Assembly (NCBI GenBank): GCA_034440575.1
Contig: JAOTOL010001616.1
Coordinates: forward strand, 1,192,501-1,256,500
Origin: Imbricaverruca yamaguchii
Taxonomy: Eukaryota; Arthropoda; Thecostraca; Neoverrucidae
DNA: 64,000 bases
Direction: 5' to 3'
Shown here: positions 30,408 to 42,999 of the stretch, in pieces
How the letters are laid out: each line of letters opens with the position of its first letter
Position numbering within the stretch: the first letter of the stretch is position 1
Translations under genes and position numbers: made by a program
The notes under the pieces: generated by a model
Seen by the model: only the letters and a program-made list of their open reading frames with translations
Database searches by the model: none
What the model was told of the DNA's origin: nothing

Positions 30408-31621
30408 CTGTCGGACAGCGGCACAGGTCAGGCTCGCACGCGGCCCCGGTCACACACCATTGGCACGGTGGGATGGGGAGTGACATCAAGCTGGGAACAA
30501 CTGTCCACTGCTGAATTATATCATGATCAATAATTGATCATCCACAAATTTTCATCCTCATTTGCAGAACATTGAAACCAACTGTAAGATGCACTGATCA
30601 GAAAATGTCATCTTGTAAACTTGCATCCTTACAATTCACATTAAGATGAACTAGATATCAGAAATGCTGGGCTACACTTCTTCTTAATACTCGCAGTGTC
30701 AGGAAGGGAAGCGAGGGAGGGAGATATGACCACCTCGGAGGTTTTCTGAGATGCCTCTTATGCTGGTCAAGGCTCGCTTTTAAACTTGGCATGCCTTCCA
30801 ACAAGTTATGAGTGCACCCAGGGTGCAAAAACAGAGGTCCACTCTATCGAAATTGTGGAGCTGGAACTGGAACTGAAGCTGGAAGGCAGGTCACTCCATT
30901 ACACTAAGGTCTCTAGGCGTACGGTGAAGCATGTCTCATGGAAACACCTTATAAGATGCATCACAAAATGACAGACGGGTATGTGCACGATTACATTCAA
31001 TGAAAAACAATAGAAACCTGACCTCAGACGAAAGCACCAGGTCCAGTGGAGGATTATACTGTAGAACATGTTTTATGCATAGCTTTGTGAAAATTAATAT
31101 TTCCAAGAAATCACATCCTAAGTAATGGTCCGGTAAATATTTCGAGTATAATTACATGACTTTGGCTTGGCATGATTACTTGATCTTGACTTTTGCAAAC
31201 GTCAGTGTGTTAGAATAATCTTCATTTTATATCATAGAGAGTGGAGGACCACATCACATTCATTAAAAAGCCAAAGGTAGACAACTATGACGAAGACCAG
31301 GTGACTGGCTGCACCTGACATTGACTTTACCTTAACCTGACCTGGAAGGCCAACCAGAAGAGGTAGAGAGAAATGTCACAAGCAACTTTGAACTTCCAAA
31401 GATGGAACTACATGATGTCGCTTAGAACAAAAGGTATTGTAGGGCTAATTTTCCCCTGCACTACCATGGCTATGAAATTCTGCGGCACTGCAAGGGCTTC
31501 CACCATTAGAATATCTTCTCAAAGAACTATTTTCCCTCCGACACACCTTCAAAATAGACATTGGAATGATGCTCAACCGTGTATGATACAGGTCAAACCA
31601 GCGTAAGTGGAGCTTCCTCTA

Positions 31622-31720
31622 TTTTTTTTCTCACTCACTCACTCACTCACACACTCACTCATTCACTCACTCACTCTCTCTCTATCTCACACTCTCTCCT
31701 CTCTCTCTCTCTCTTTATTC
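31622..31720 (+). repeat. CTCA/CT microsatellite
   Basis: CTCACTCACTCACTCACACA-type repeats run into CTCTCTCTCT, in the last Wnt16 intron. Confidence 0.9.
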
Positions 31721-32689
31721 GGGCACGAATCTCTATGGAATATTCAGTCAAGTCCATATGCTCGATTACGCCCCAAAGCAATTCCAAATTGTAATATTGG
31801 AACCCATGGGCCCGCCCCTTCAAACCGCTTGCCAAACCGATCAGCTTTACCGTAGCAGAGATTCCCATCTAGTTTCCAATACTTCGTTCTTGGGTGCCGG
31901 ACTGTAAATATATCCAGCTTTGCCAGCCGACAAATGTGAGCGATATATAAAAGGTTTATTTTGGTTCAAGTATATTTAATTCTGCTTTGGGACCAAAGGA
32001 GAAGGGGCCGTGACTGCAAAGGTTATTTTGTGTTTCTTGGAAGAATGTTATTATAATCATAGCTTACCTCTCATGGCATATATCTTAACGTCATTGCCAA
32101 AACAATTATTCCAATGATAACTTACGTCTTACGGTGCATTTTCATTCTAACATCATGTAAACAACATAATACCAACTTGATGAGAGAGCAAGCAGAGTTC
32201 AGTTGATCACTGAATGTGGAAAAGGGTGGGGTTCCCACATCGCCCCACCCGGTGCAGCCGCTACCGCATGCGTGGGCTGATGGCTGGCGGCACAAATTCC
32301 CCCGCAGTATTAAGCGTGTAACCCTAGGCTGTGTGGGCATCCACAGGCTCTCCTGGGGACCCTCCTCCGTCGCGTCACCTCTACAGCCTGATCCAGACCA
32401 CCGCAGTGAAGAGTCTCTGACACGAGGGAACTGTGACCGCCTGCAGCCGGTGCGGCGTCAAGCCTCAGCAATCTATCTCATCAGTCAGTAACGCGGCCAA
32501 GGGAAGTCGGAGTGGACCCACCCCTGTCACGTTTTGATGAGAATATACAATACTGGCCCGAGCGCTTCAATCGCATGGGGAATGGCTGATGAAGAGGATG
32601 ATCAATGGGCGGTCTATCTGAACCTGCACGGGACAAAGACGCCACCTGGTGAATTATTTTACTGATCTGAACTGGGGCCACCTGTTTAG

Positions 32690-32765
32690 CGATCGCAGCG
32701 ACACCTACATAACATACCTGTGTGCCGCATCCCCGACCGCAGCGACACCTACACAACACGCTTAT
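32690..32765 (-). repeat. Decayed copies of the Wnt16 exon-end repeat
   Basis: GCAGCGACACCTACATAACA and TACCTGTGTGCCGCATCCCC, then GACCGCAGCGACACCTACAC, resemble the 44-bp unit at 33,475-33,853. They lie about 700 bp from it and appear to be an older outlier of the same family. Confidence 0.6.
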
Positions 32766-33474
32766 GTGTCTGTTCCCGTGGTTCCACTAACCTCCACAAA
32801 CCTCCACTGGTCGTTCCCGTGGCCAACCCAGTGGAGATTTTTCCCCCCCCCTCCACCAGTGGAGCAAAAGCTCCACCAGCCGAGGAACAGGGTCAATTGT
32901 GATTTTTCAGTGGAGTTCAATCATGGCGCACTTGTTTCATATATTTGGCGTAAACAAAGTCCTCCGTCATATGTATATCATCTGCATGCATCAACTGAAT
33001 ACCAGGATCATCCTTCGCAAAGGAAATATGAAATTACAACTATGAACAATAATCGAAGTAACAGATGCAGGCCACATCACACACTTGTGTGGCCGTTGAT
33101 CTACGTCATTCGTCTAAAGGGGAAGATGTTACTTTACCGGCGGGACCGCCACAATCTCCGTGCCGCAACTGCCGCAATGCGGCGTCAATAAGATTCCACT
33201 CGAGCCCGATCGACGAGGTCGAGCAAGTTGAGATGGACAAAAGCCAGCATCAGGCAGATGAGCATCTCTGGGCCCAGGTAGCCAGACACCAGATTATATG
33301 CTGTACATTAAGAAGGTAGGCTAAAAAAATAAAAAAAAGGAAAAGAGGGGAAAGAGATTGCTTGGTTCATCCTACGGGAAAAGAACATCTGTTCTCCCGC
33401 AGTCCCTAAGGGCACATATATTGCTAGAAAAAAAGAAAACTTATGGGACTTTGTATCATAAGTCAGACCATATA

Positions 33475-33853
33475 CATTGTGCGATCATCTACACAACATG
33501 ACTGTGTGTTGTAGCCTCGACCGCAGCGACATCTACACACCATACCTGTGTGTTGTAGCCTCGACCGTAGCGACATCTACACACCATACCTGTGTGTTGT
33601 AGCCTCGACCGTAGCGACATCTACACAACATGACTGTGTGTTGTAGCCTCGACCGTAGCGACATCTACACAACATAACTGTGTGTTGTAGCCTCGACCGC
33701 AGCGACATCTACACACCATACCTGTGTGTTGTAGCCTCGACCGCAGCGACATCTACACACCATACCTGTGTGTTGTAGCCTCGACCGCAGCGACATCTAC
33801 ACACCATACCTGTGTGTTGTAGCCTCGACCGCAGCGACATCTACACACCATAC
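33475..33853 (-). repeat. 44-bp array of Wnt16 exon end plus splice donor (~8-9 copies)
   Basis: On the minus strand each unit is CTGCGGTCGAGGCTACAACA then CACAG/GTATGGTGTGTAGATGTCG. The first 25 nt equal the last 25 nt of the exon at 33,854-34,084, and GTATGG is its donor. Copies farther from the exon have C/T changes (GTATGG to GTCATG). Confidence 0.93.
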
Positions 33854-34084
33854 CTGTGTGTTGTAGCCTCGACCGCAGCAGAGCAGGTCGCAACTGTCGG
33901 GGCCGTTGGAGTTTTTGCTGCACTCGCGGCCCTGTGTGCCCAGGATGCCCATCTTGGGGTTGTGCAGACAGTAGTTTGGACTCTGGTCAATGTAGACCAG
34001 CTGTCGACGCTTGGGAGACTGCTGGCTGCGCCGGCCTCGTCCCCGGCGACGTTTGCGGCGCAGTCGTCGCCGCTTGCTGGCCAC
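33854..34084 (-). CDS. Wnt16: Wnt16 exon with linker and NYC...GRGYNT region
   Basis: The minus frame starts [20 protein letters not shown], a very basic insert, then [29 protein letters not shown]. Vertebrate WNT16 has KSPNYC, GIPGTQGREC and [12 protein letters not shown] at these places, the best subfamily match I recall. The exon is exactly 77 codons, phase 0 at both ends, with acceptor GTCGATACAG and donor CACAG/GTATGG. The basic stretch corresponds to the Lys/Arg-rich linker of WNT16, here Arg-heavy. WntA or Wnt4 are the alternatives. Confidence 0.93.
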
Positions 34085-34135
34085 CTGTATCGACAGCGTG
34101 AGTTGTGAGTTTCTCAGCAACTGCCCATGATAGCT

Positions 34136-34170
34136 GCCGTCCTACGGCACAGCACGTGCTGTAGGACGGC
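34136..34170. other. Nested palindrome upstream of a Wnt16 exon
   Basis: GCCGTCCTAC (34,136-34,145) pairs with GTAGGACGGC (34,161-34,170). Inside lies the 14-bp palindrome ACAGCACGTGCTGT, centred on the E-box CACGTG. It sits about 50 bp from the acceptor of the exon at 34,084, in the intron. Confidence 0.85.
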
Positions 34171-37100
34171 CCATCACGATGCTGGTGAATCAGCTGACCC
34201 GTCCTCAGGAAGACGAACCTTTGCGCATAAACTATGCTATACGCCTCCTGCTATATTTTGGGAGTATAGAGCACGATGAAATACCTAAGCATAGCTTGCA
34301 AAATAGGTCTTCAGTTTTGATATTCAAACGAATAGTGATGGAGGAGATGTCATGAATGATGACCCAGTCCCTCTGCGGCCCAACTCTCTCCACCTTGCCC
34401 CTGAAACAATTCTTCAGTTGCAGCACTTCTCAGTTGAGACACCCCTTTCTCATGAGGAATACTGCTTGCAGGCAGTTCCCTCGGAGCTAAGTCGTTGCTA
34501 CGTCACCGATTACAACTATTTTTGGGATGCTCACGCAAGTTAATTCACAAAACGACAGCATGAAGCTGAAATCAGTCATGAATGCTGCACCACCCGGACT
34601 TAACGTAGGGCCAGACTGGAACTTTGGGGACAGACTGGAACTACGGGACTCTACTGATAATGCAAATGACACATGTCATTATGACTAAACGTGGGAGTAG
34701 ACTGGAACTGTGTGGGCAGACTAGAACTGTGGGGCTGTACTGCTGTTACAAACTGCTCCAAAGGTGGAACATTCTCCATTAACGGGGGCAGCAAAATGTA
34801 CTGCAATGATCATTTTGTAGATACACATATCCCGTAAGTGCTGGCTTGATTCCTCACCATCTGATAAGTACAGGATGGGGTGAAACCTGCCAATCTACTC
34901 GCGACGGGGAAACACTAGCTCACTGGTCAAACAGAGTTGGTAATGTAGTCGCCTATTTTCACCGGTTGCGGACAGAACAATGCATCTTGACAACGGTTGA
35001 ACTACGGCTTTGATACCCGTACATAGGTGGAGTTTGCTATCTCATCCGAGGGACTCGAGCCCTCCAATGCCCACCGAGCCTGTGATTCTTACGTGAGGCA
35101 CTATGGGCCAGGCCTCTCCAATGCCTGTTAAGCTGGAAAGCTTTAGCGTTGCTGCGTCTACCGATAAGGTCTTTAAGGCTTCTGTTCCTGTATACAGCTG
35201 AAGATCGAGGGACATAAAAGACCGCTAGGAAGCTTCATGGAATGTGGGTCTTCAATGCCAGGCCCTTGGCGTAGCAAGCCCATCCTTCTCGCACGTGTGG
35301 CTGAGTGGTCGGCGACCCGACCCACCCTCAGACGGCGACGATGTCGGAATCACCAGGTGGGACTCTCAAGTCTGCAGGACGTACTCTTGGTGGACACACA
35401 CCACCAGGAGAGGTCTGACCAACGTCCCCAGGACGGCGCTCTATTACAAAGAAATTCGAGCCGAATGGAGTAGCTTTATGTACCAGGATCCTACTGCCAA
35501 TCAGAGCTCGTTGCGTGAACTGTGACCCCACCACCCGATCCATTAATTTCATTACGACGGCAGCATTTTGGCGGAGAGCTTAACGTGCCGTCAATGCGCC
35601 GGGCCGGGCATTCAGGTGCTACTGTATCCACTATGTGCCCGACAATGTGTATAGAGTGCAGAATATTTAGTGAAGGTTATAGGCGTAGTTTTAAATTGCT
35701 TTGGGCAAGACCATGGACCATGGGCGGGGGATCCAGGAAAAAAACCCATTAAGTCCGTACCCATGAACACCCCGTCTTGCTATCTGTGATGAGACGCGCT
35801 CGGAAAGAGAGCGGAAGGGTTAATGAACACACGGGTATATAAGCTTCCGCAAGGAAAACGTTCACTAGCATACGAATTCCGCGTCTGGATATAATTGGTA
35901 TATACTTATCTCTTATCTGCTGGGCATAGACATATATCTGCCAAGTGACAGGAGCCTCCGTAGCGATAGAAGCCTCTATCTCACGACGCGGCCCGCGGCC
36001 AGCTGACTGCTAGTCTCGGCTGCCTGCCGTACCCCCCCCCCCTCCGCTTCAGCCGCCCCCGCTGGCGACGCGCCTAATTCACGTGCGCATTGAGCAGTCG
36101 CCACACAATCTCCATGTCGTTCTCTATGGTCGGGACGAGGCCACGTCGGTATATGGTCATAAGTCCCAGGTTGTTCTGACCGTCGGTAAGAGATCCCTTA
36201 GCGGGAAATGAACGTAGCTGAAAATATTACAACTGCACCACAACAACACGCACAATTTAGACACATCGGGTGGGCGATTAACCCGTCTACACCGGAACCT
36301 GTCACCTGAATTTCCCGCATCGTCGCACTGGGAACGGATTTACCAGCCCATGTGCACACCTGAAAGTCCAACGGAAAATTCGAATCGAGGCCGACGGTGA
36401 ATCCCTGTCCGTCCCTGCGAGTGAACAGATCATCCGTTTGTGAACAGATTTCGATCGTATTTTCTCTGGAGATGAGACGGCTCAGCGATTGTGGTGCGCA
36501 CCACTTATTCCTGAAAACGATGCTTTCGAAAGGAAATTGAAACTCCCCATGCGATTTTCAAGCAACCACTAGGACAATGAGCAATCTTAATGGAAGCCAA
36601 AACAGATAGATGTGACAGATTGAAAGGCAGATGATAGTATGCCCAAACGAACAGCACAAGCAATAAGTCACGCCTGCTCCATGACGAAAACGAATCTATG
36701 AAATGACCGAGAAGGTATAATCTAGCGCGGGTCGGTAGTCACGCGCTCGTCGACAAAGACACAACCTCGGGATTGGCTAACTCATTGAAAATCTGACACG
36801 GGTCGGTAGTTTCCAGTTCACCGACCAACACACATCCGTGGGATCAACGGGCCCAAGGCCATGGGCGACCCTGCTTGTATTTTACACTGCACATTTGTAG
36901 CAGCTACGTCGGATATGTCAGTAATCCGTTCATTATCCGGATCTTCGTTCTGACAAGTCGGGCGCGCATCATCCCAACGAAATTAGATTTCGCCCTTGTA
37001 AACACTGAGCGTTCAGTGGAATAAGCCGCTCCTCTCATAATTCAAGTTTCCTCCGTCCCACGCCCATGTGAACGGTTTGGGTGGAATGCCAAGACAAGGT

Positions 37101-37250
37101 GGTGCTAAGTGATCGCTGTCCCGTTGTGGGACGCTAGTGGCAAGTGGGATGCTAGCACCACCAGCCGTGCTCTTGTTAAGCTAAGGTTTACCGTAGAGCC
37201 ACGCCAGTTTGGCAGGACCGCTGGGGCTCAGCTTTCCACCTTGCTGCCGT
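34171..37250 (-). other. Wnt16 intron, mostly unique sequence
   Basis: No coding exon is recognised. The dispersed repeat at 35,240-35,630 and a C13 run near 36,030 are the only structures noticed. Confidence 0.55.
35240..35630 (+). mobile_element. Dispersed SINE-like element
   Basis: GAGCTCGTTGCGTGAACTGT...CCACCACCCGATCCATTAAT...TTAACGTGCCGTCAATGCGC matches the minus-strand SINE at 59,880-60,155 and partly the copy at 18,838. A tRNA-like stretch (GTGTGGCTGAGTGGTCGGCG) lies at about 35,298 and may be the head of this or an adjacent element. Confidence 0.5.
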
Positions 37251-37254
37251 GACT

Positions 37255-38480
37255 GCTACAAGTGAGCTGAGGCACTGTACTGCCGGCACATGAGCCCTGT
37301 GTGGTACAGTCTGTGTCACTGTACTGCCGGCACATAAACCCTGTGTGGTACAGTATGTGTGGTACAGTCTGTGTGGTACAGTCTGTGGCTCTGTACTGCC
37401 GGCACATGAACCCTGTGTGGTACAGTCTGTGTGGTACAGTCTGTGGCACTGTACTGCCGGCACACGAGCCCTGTGTGGTACAGTCTGTGGCACTGTACTG
37501 CCGGGACACGAGCCCTGTGTGGCCCTGTGTGGTACAGTTGTGTGGCACTGTACTGCCGGCACACGAGCCCTGTGTGGTACAGTCTGTGTGGCACTGTACT
37601 GCCGGCACACGAGCCCTGTGTGGTACAGTCTGTGGCACTGTACTGCCGGCACACGAGCCCTGTGTGGTACAGTCTGTGTCACTGTACTGCCGGCACACGA
37701 GCCCTGTGTGGCAGTATGTGTCACTGTACTGCCGGCACACGAACCCTGTGTGGTACAGTCTGTGGTCACACTGTCTGTGTGGTACAGTCTGTGGCACTGT
37801 ACTGCCGGCACACGAGCCCTGTGTGGTACAGTCTGTGGCACTGTACTGCCGGCACACGAGCCCTGTGTGGTACAGTCTGTGGTCACTGTACTGCCGGTAC
37901 ATCTTGTGGTACAGTCTGTGGCTCTGTACTGCCGGCACACGAGCCCTGTGTGGTACAGTCTGTGTGGTACAGTCTGTGGCACTGTACTGCCGGCACACGA
38001 GCCCTGTGTGGTACAGTCTGTGGCACTGTACTGCCGGCACACGAGCCCTGTGTGGTACAGTCTGTGGCACTGTACTGCCGGCACACGAGCCCTGTGGGGT
38101 ACAGTCTGTGGCACTGTACTGCCGGCACACGAGCCCTGTGTGGTACAGTCTGTGTGGTACAGTCTGTGGCACTGTACTGCCGGCACACGAGCCCTGTGTG
38201 GTACAGTCTGTGCACTGTACTGCCGGCACAGGTGTGTCTGTGTGGTACAGTCTGTACTGCCGGCACACGAGCCCTGTGTGGTACAGTCTGTGTGGCACTG
38301 TACTGCCAGCACACGAGCCCTGTGTGGTACAGTCGGTGTGGCACTGTACTGCCGGCACACGAGCTCTGTGTGGTACAGTCTGTGTCACTGTACTGCTGGA
38401 ACACGAGCTCTGTGTGGTACAGTCTGTGGCACTGTACTGCAGGCACACGAGCCCTGTGTGGCACAGTCTGTGGCACTGCA
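37255..38480 (-). repeat. 44-bp minisatellite in Wnt16 intron (~27 copies)
   Basis: Plus-strand unit: ACTGTACTGCCGGCACACGA then GCCCTGTGTGGTACAGTCTGTGGC. A TGTGTGGTACAGTC sub-unit is sometimes duplicated and some units are shortened. The minus strand of every unit contains TACCACACAG, an acceptor-like motif. No exon copy was recognised in the unit. Frames read through on both strands. Confidence 0.94.
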
Positions 38481-39224
38481 GGTGGGTTGGGTCGGGCGGC
38501 TGTCTGTTGTGAACGGGCGCCGCCTAGCCCTGATGCCGGCCAGCATTTATTACCGCCGAGCATGACATCCATATCGCGACTCCAATAACATGGAGATTAG
38601 TCAGAAGTCGGCCCGTCCGCGGCGCCCGTCCGGCAGCACGGGCGCGCACATTGTGCAAATCTGCGTGAAATGAAGACCCTAAGCACCCGGCACACACCAG
38701 CAACTGTGTCCCCGGCCTGACAGTAAGGCCGGCCATTGCCAGTCGGATTGTGTAGCAGAGCGGACGGGAAGCAGGCGGAACACTCTTAAGTGCATGGGGT
38801 ATTAGTGGAGAACTGAAAAATGGACTACGGGTGATTGCGTATGTTACATCATGAGAAGCCTAAGATAGTAATGGGCACTCATCCATATGGTTTCATGCTA
38901 ATTTTACGGCCACTTTAAGAGCATAAGGGATGACGAAGCATTCCCAAAAGCGTTCAATGATTCACCGGTGGGGAGATTGGCAACAGAACTTGGCAACCAC
39001 TGAGTTGGCCTGACTCACACCAGCCATCATATTTCGCGCCATTAGAAAGTCGCGCGACATGCAGGTCAGCACATCCCAATCACTATGCCTGTCACTCGCA
39101 TGGTTCGGTCGGCCGGCGTCGCCAGCCCAGGGTGTGACGTCACACATGTATGGTGCATTATTCGCGGCGTGCAGCCGGTGCAGAAAATGCCTTGGAGCAA
39201 ACACCGAAAGGATTCATGCATTCA

Positions 39225-39313
39225 TTCATTCATTATCTCTCTCGTTCTCTCTCTCCCTCTCCTCTCTCTCTCTCTCTTTCTCTTTCTCTTTCTCTTTCTC
39301 TTTCTCTGCATGC

Positions 39314-39347
<34 letters not shown>

Positions 39348-39352
39348 TATAC
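39225..39352 (+). repeat. CATT, CT/TTTCTC and TA microsatellites in series
   Basis: CATTCATTCATTCATT, then about 70 bp of CTCTCT/TTTCTC, then a TATATA run ending near 39,352. Confidence 0.95.
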
Positions 39353-40041
39353 CTCGGCTATATATACATATACATTCGTGTTCTTAAGTAGCCAGTCCTC
39401 CTCAATACATGTTAAATGAAAGGATATTTAACTTTTTACTTTCACCGAAGAAGAAGGGAGAAAGAGACAGCTAGTCTACTGATGCGAGACAGTCCCGCTC
39501 GGAAATCGGACAAGTTGAAAGCCACCAATATTATATATATTCGCATGTCCACGTGGGGATTGCAGGCCCATAACGTACAATACCTTGGTGAACAACTACT
39601 ACTTCTTCGCGATGTCTGATGATGCACACTTAAGGGACGAGGCACTAGCCACGCACATGCTGCAGAAGCACGACATGTCCCTAACCAGAGAGACAATGCC
39701 AGACAATACATGGATTTTGAAAGTGGGGTCGGTCGACGCGCCCCCAAACTTCGCCAAATTTAACGCTACACCTATGGCATTGCATGGAAACAATCGACCA
39801 AAAGACCCCTTCGCCCCGCCCCTATCCTAATCGTAAGGTAACGCCCATGCCCATGTGCCCTGGGTTTCTGGAAAAGGAAATGTGTCCGCAGATTGGATTG
39901 GCTCTCCAAATTATGAAGACATGGGTACATGTCAGGTGTCACTGTCTCGTGAGGTCTTATCCGGACGGAAACCACATGGCAGAACAGAGTCCCATAGCAG
40001 CGGACCGGCGACATCGTGGCGACAGGAGGAGACCAGCTCAC

Positions 40042-40182
40042 CTCCACCGACCGCCTGTAGCGCCTCTTCAGGAAGTCGCCGATGGTGTTGAAGGAGGGCA
40101 TCGTCCGCCAGCACGTCTTGAGCTCGCACGAGCCGGAGACGCCGTGGCAGCGACACTGCATCTTCATCAGGGATCGCACCGC
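40042..40182 (-). CDS. Wnt16: Wnt16 exon with the acylated serine motif
   Basis: The minus frame reads [20 protein letters not shown] then [33 protein letters not shown] is the invariant Wnt motif whose Ser is palmitoleoylated by Porcupine and inserts into Frizzled. WNT16 also has CRCHG rather than CKCHG, and KTCWKTMxSFxxIG. The exon is 47 codons, phase 0 at both ends, with acceptor GATGTTGCAG and donor GAG/GTGAGC. It joins the upstream HNNEAGRL and the downstream VASK without a gap. Confidence 0.96.
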
Positions 40183-42868
40183 CTGCAACATCATCGGTCA
40201 CGAGGTCACCAGCAGGCCCCGTGCCGCTGCAGTCAGGCCGACACGGGCGAGGGTGGGACAGCTGAACACAGGTGTGAAGCGCACGGCCGAGAATCGGACC
40301 AGATGCGAATTCGAGCGTCGCTGCTTGAGAAGGAGCGCATAGCCCTGAAGCCTACGGCATGCTACGAGTAACCTGATGTGGCTATTCGACTACACTCGCC
40401 ATCAACGAACCTCTGTTTTCAGGATTATACAGCCGAGGTATGCCGGTACGTGCATGCATCTGCACTATCAACCTACCGAGACAGACATAATAGTACGAAC
40501 CTTGTTTGGTATAGGACTTGGGTAAAATGCTAGATGAGAAGCGATTCGCAAGTAAGACCAAAGCAACCTAGATATATTCATATTTTGAAGGTTTTAGGCT
40601 TAAATCATCACAGGAGAGGTAATGTGACATAATATATAGCCCAGGCACAGTACATGACAGGTTGACATGGCACCACCCACTATCCTCGGCTCCTTCCTGC
40701 CACCCGGAAACCGTCCTTCCATCCCTGGCTCTCTCCTCCTAACCCTGCTTCAATCCCTGATCCCCTCCCACCAATCTCGACCCGATCCATATCACCATGC
40801 TCAGCTTCCACCCACCATCCCCGGCTCTCTCCCGTCACCGGGACACCGCCCCCATCCCTGGCCCTCTCCTCTCATCCCTGCTGCCTGCTCCCTGCTCCCC
40901 GCTGCCGTCCCGGCCCCCTCCTGCCCGGTGGTAGCTGGCGGCCGGGAGTCGGCGACCTCCACTCGTTGTGTGGCGATTTTCCACTGGCTGCGTCGGCGCC
41001 CTTCGCTGCGGCGACAGCCCAATGCCTGCCCGGCCGGCGCTCAATGTGCGCACCTATCGGTAGCTAATGCACGAGTTTGACGGCGTCTAGCGCGCGCTGA
41101 ATATCAGCCGGCGACGTCTGAATGGTCGGCGGGCGCCGTCACTCACCCGCCACAATTATCATGCTAATGTGAGCGGCGCGCCAGGGCCGAGATGCGCGCC
41201 AATATTCCGCGCCAGGAGAAGGCGCCAGTGGGACAGGGGTGGTGTCACCGGGGGCCAGGGGTGGGTCAGATGCCCGGCGGTGAGACAGGGGGTAAACAAT
41301 ATTTCAGCACGCCATGCAAATTCAGGAGACTGCAGATGCTTTTCCAATAGGCCGGCTCAACAAAGGAAGCCCTGGTGAGTGCGCGAGGATGTGTTATTGC
41401 ACTTTAGCTATGATTATTCTACAATATACCACAGCATAGCACACTGGGGGCTTACTTTTCACACAGGTGCTGTCAACGAAGAACCCTAGCATCAGGGAGG
41501 CCACAGACATTGATAGGAGGCCCATACGTTTTACTGACCGCCAAGCAGATTATCGGTGATCCCAGGCTGAAAGGGAACCGTCAAATCTGATAGGAGGCCA
41601 ACGCTATTCACCATGAGGTTTCAGCGCTCCAAGTTGCGGCAGATTGGTCAGAAGCTCAAGGCCAGGCGGAGACCCAGCCAGGTTCGGTGCAGTGTTTTCC
41701 GGCAAGGGGTGGAAGGAGGGGTTCACGCCGCTCCAGTGAAGGCAACGACCGTCAGAAAGACGGTCCAAACTGATGAACGTGGCTAATTCACGTTGGCAGG
41801 GTGAATGTAGCAGATGCGGCTTAAAAAGTACTGACACTGAGCAGCTTTCAATATGAAAATAAGACAAATGGCCTCATGGGATACCGGGGAGAGGGATGGG
41901 GGCTCCACGTGCCGGATATATTGGTTTCAGTGGCATCCACCAAAGCCCTATAACCCGTCCGCTCCCCTCGCTTGTCCAGCGCCCCTAACGATCACTTATA
42001 CTGGTACACGTATACGTGCATTCGACCAGGGTTTATGGAGGGTCTATAGAAGATTTATGGAGCGGTGACTGATGAAGAATGGAGTCACATGAATGGTACA
42101 CGGAACACCTGCCCTCTCTACAACAAACTATGTGCTCCAGGCCTTTGTCGGCTTGTATGAAGTCTACATTGTACTGAAAATGTACACGCCATCTTGCTTC
42201 CCTTCCACGTATCAACCTAAAGATCGTGTTCACGTTCACGGGGTACAGTGCATTAATACAGAGGAAGGAGTTAGGGGTGCGAGGGTAGTATGAATCACTG
42301 CATGCAGCATTACCAATTCATTGATCACTTCCGGAGTTTCCTCCAACAGCCCAAAATCCCACGGATGACATGATTCTTAAGCTCGAAAGAACACAGTTAA
42401 AACCAATGGAAAGTGCAATAATACTTCGGAGAAGCGAAAGACAGTCATGCATTCCTTCCATTGTTATCCATGTCCCATGGTCGTGTAATTGATGAAGCAA
42501 CGGACCAGAAACCTGGTCAGATTATGGTTGAATAACGTAAACATGAAAATGTTTAGGTTCCTTTCCTTACGTGTGAAAAAGGATGCTTAGGAAGATAGTA
42601 CACTACCGGAAAATTATCCACTTTAAAAATGCCATACTTTTAAGTGCAGCGTGCATACATGCTCAAAGGAGCGGTTGAATGCCCGTTGATAAATGGTTGT
42701 CACCATAAGAGCATTCTCTATCGAAAGATCGTATTCTGGCACCACCCGGCCTATTCGGTGTGTGACCAGGTACTAGGTCAACCACTCGGCGTGCCCCAGT
42801 TCACTGGACATCGGCTGGTTGCCAGAACAACGGCGGCGGGAGCCGAACTGGAACAACTGCGCTCTCAC
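40183..42868 (-). other. Wnt16 intron
   Basis: There is a C/T-rich low-complexity stretch at 40,670-40,960, then a CpG-rich patch at 41,030-41,260 that contains ATTATCATGCTAATGTGAG, a POU/homeodomain-like A/T core. No coding exon or array was found. Confidence 0.5.
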
Positions 42869-42989
42869 CAGTCTCCCGGCCTCGTTATTATGCAGGTTCA
42901 TCAGCTTGCGCGAGTCGTAGTCCTTCAGCGCCCGGTCCGGAGCGTCCACGAACTGTCGCGCGAAGTTGATGCCGAACCGCACGTCGTCA
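42869..42989 (-). CDS. Wnt16: Wnt16 exon: SDDVRFG to HNNEAGRL
   Basis: The minus frame reads (S)[20 protein letters not shown], then [15 protein letters not shown]. The family has WGGCSDDVxFGxxFSRxFxDxxE and [10 protein letters not shown]. The exon begins with T, which completes Ser after the CTGCAACAG acceptor, and ends on a codon boundary at CTG/GTGAGA. Joining to 40,182 gives [14 protein letters not shown], as in WNT16 (HNNEAGRQAVAKLM). Confidence 0.96.
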
Positions 42990-42999
42990 CTGTTGCAGC

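Larger units (their letters stand above)
30408..33475 (-). other. Wnt16 last intron
   Basis: About 3.4 kb. It contains a (CTCA/CT)n microsatellite at about 31,622-31,720, decayed copies of the exon-end repeat near 32,690-32,765, and the array at 33,475-33,853. No other coding exon is seen. Confidence 0.6.

Noticed and set aside
33797..34108. Plus-strand frames overlapping the Wnt16 basic exon
   Set aside because: Antisense to a well-supported exon with a conserved Cys pattern.
39784..40371. A 195-codon plus-strand frame over the Wnt16 exon region
   Set aside because: Antisense shadow of the [16 protein letters not shown] exon, with no motif of its own.
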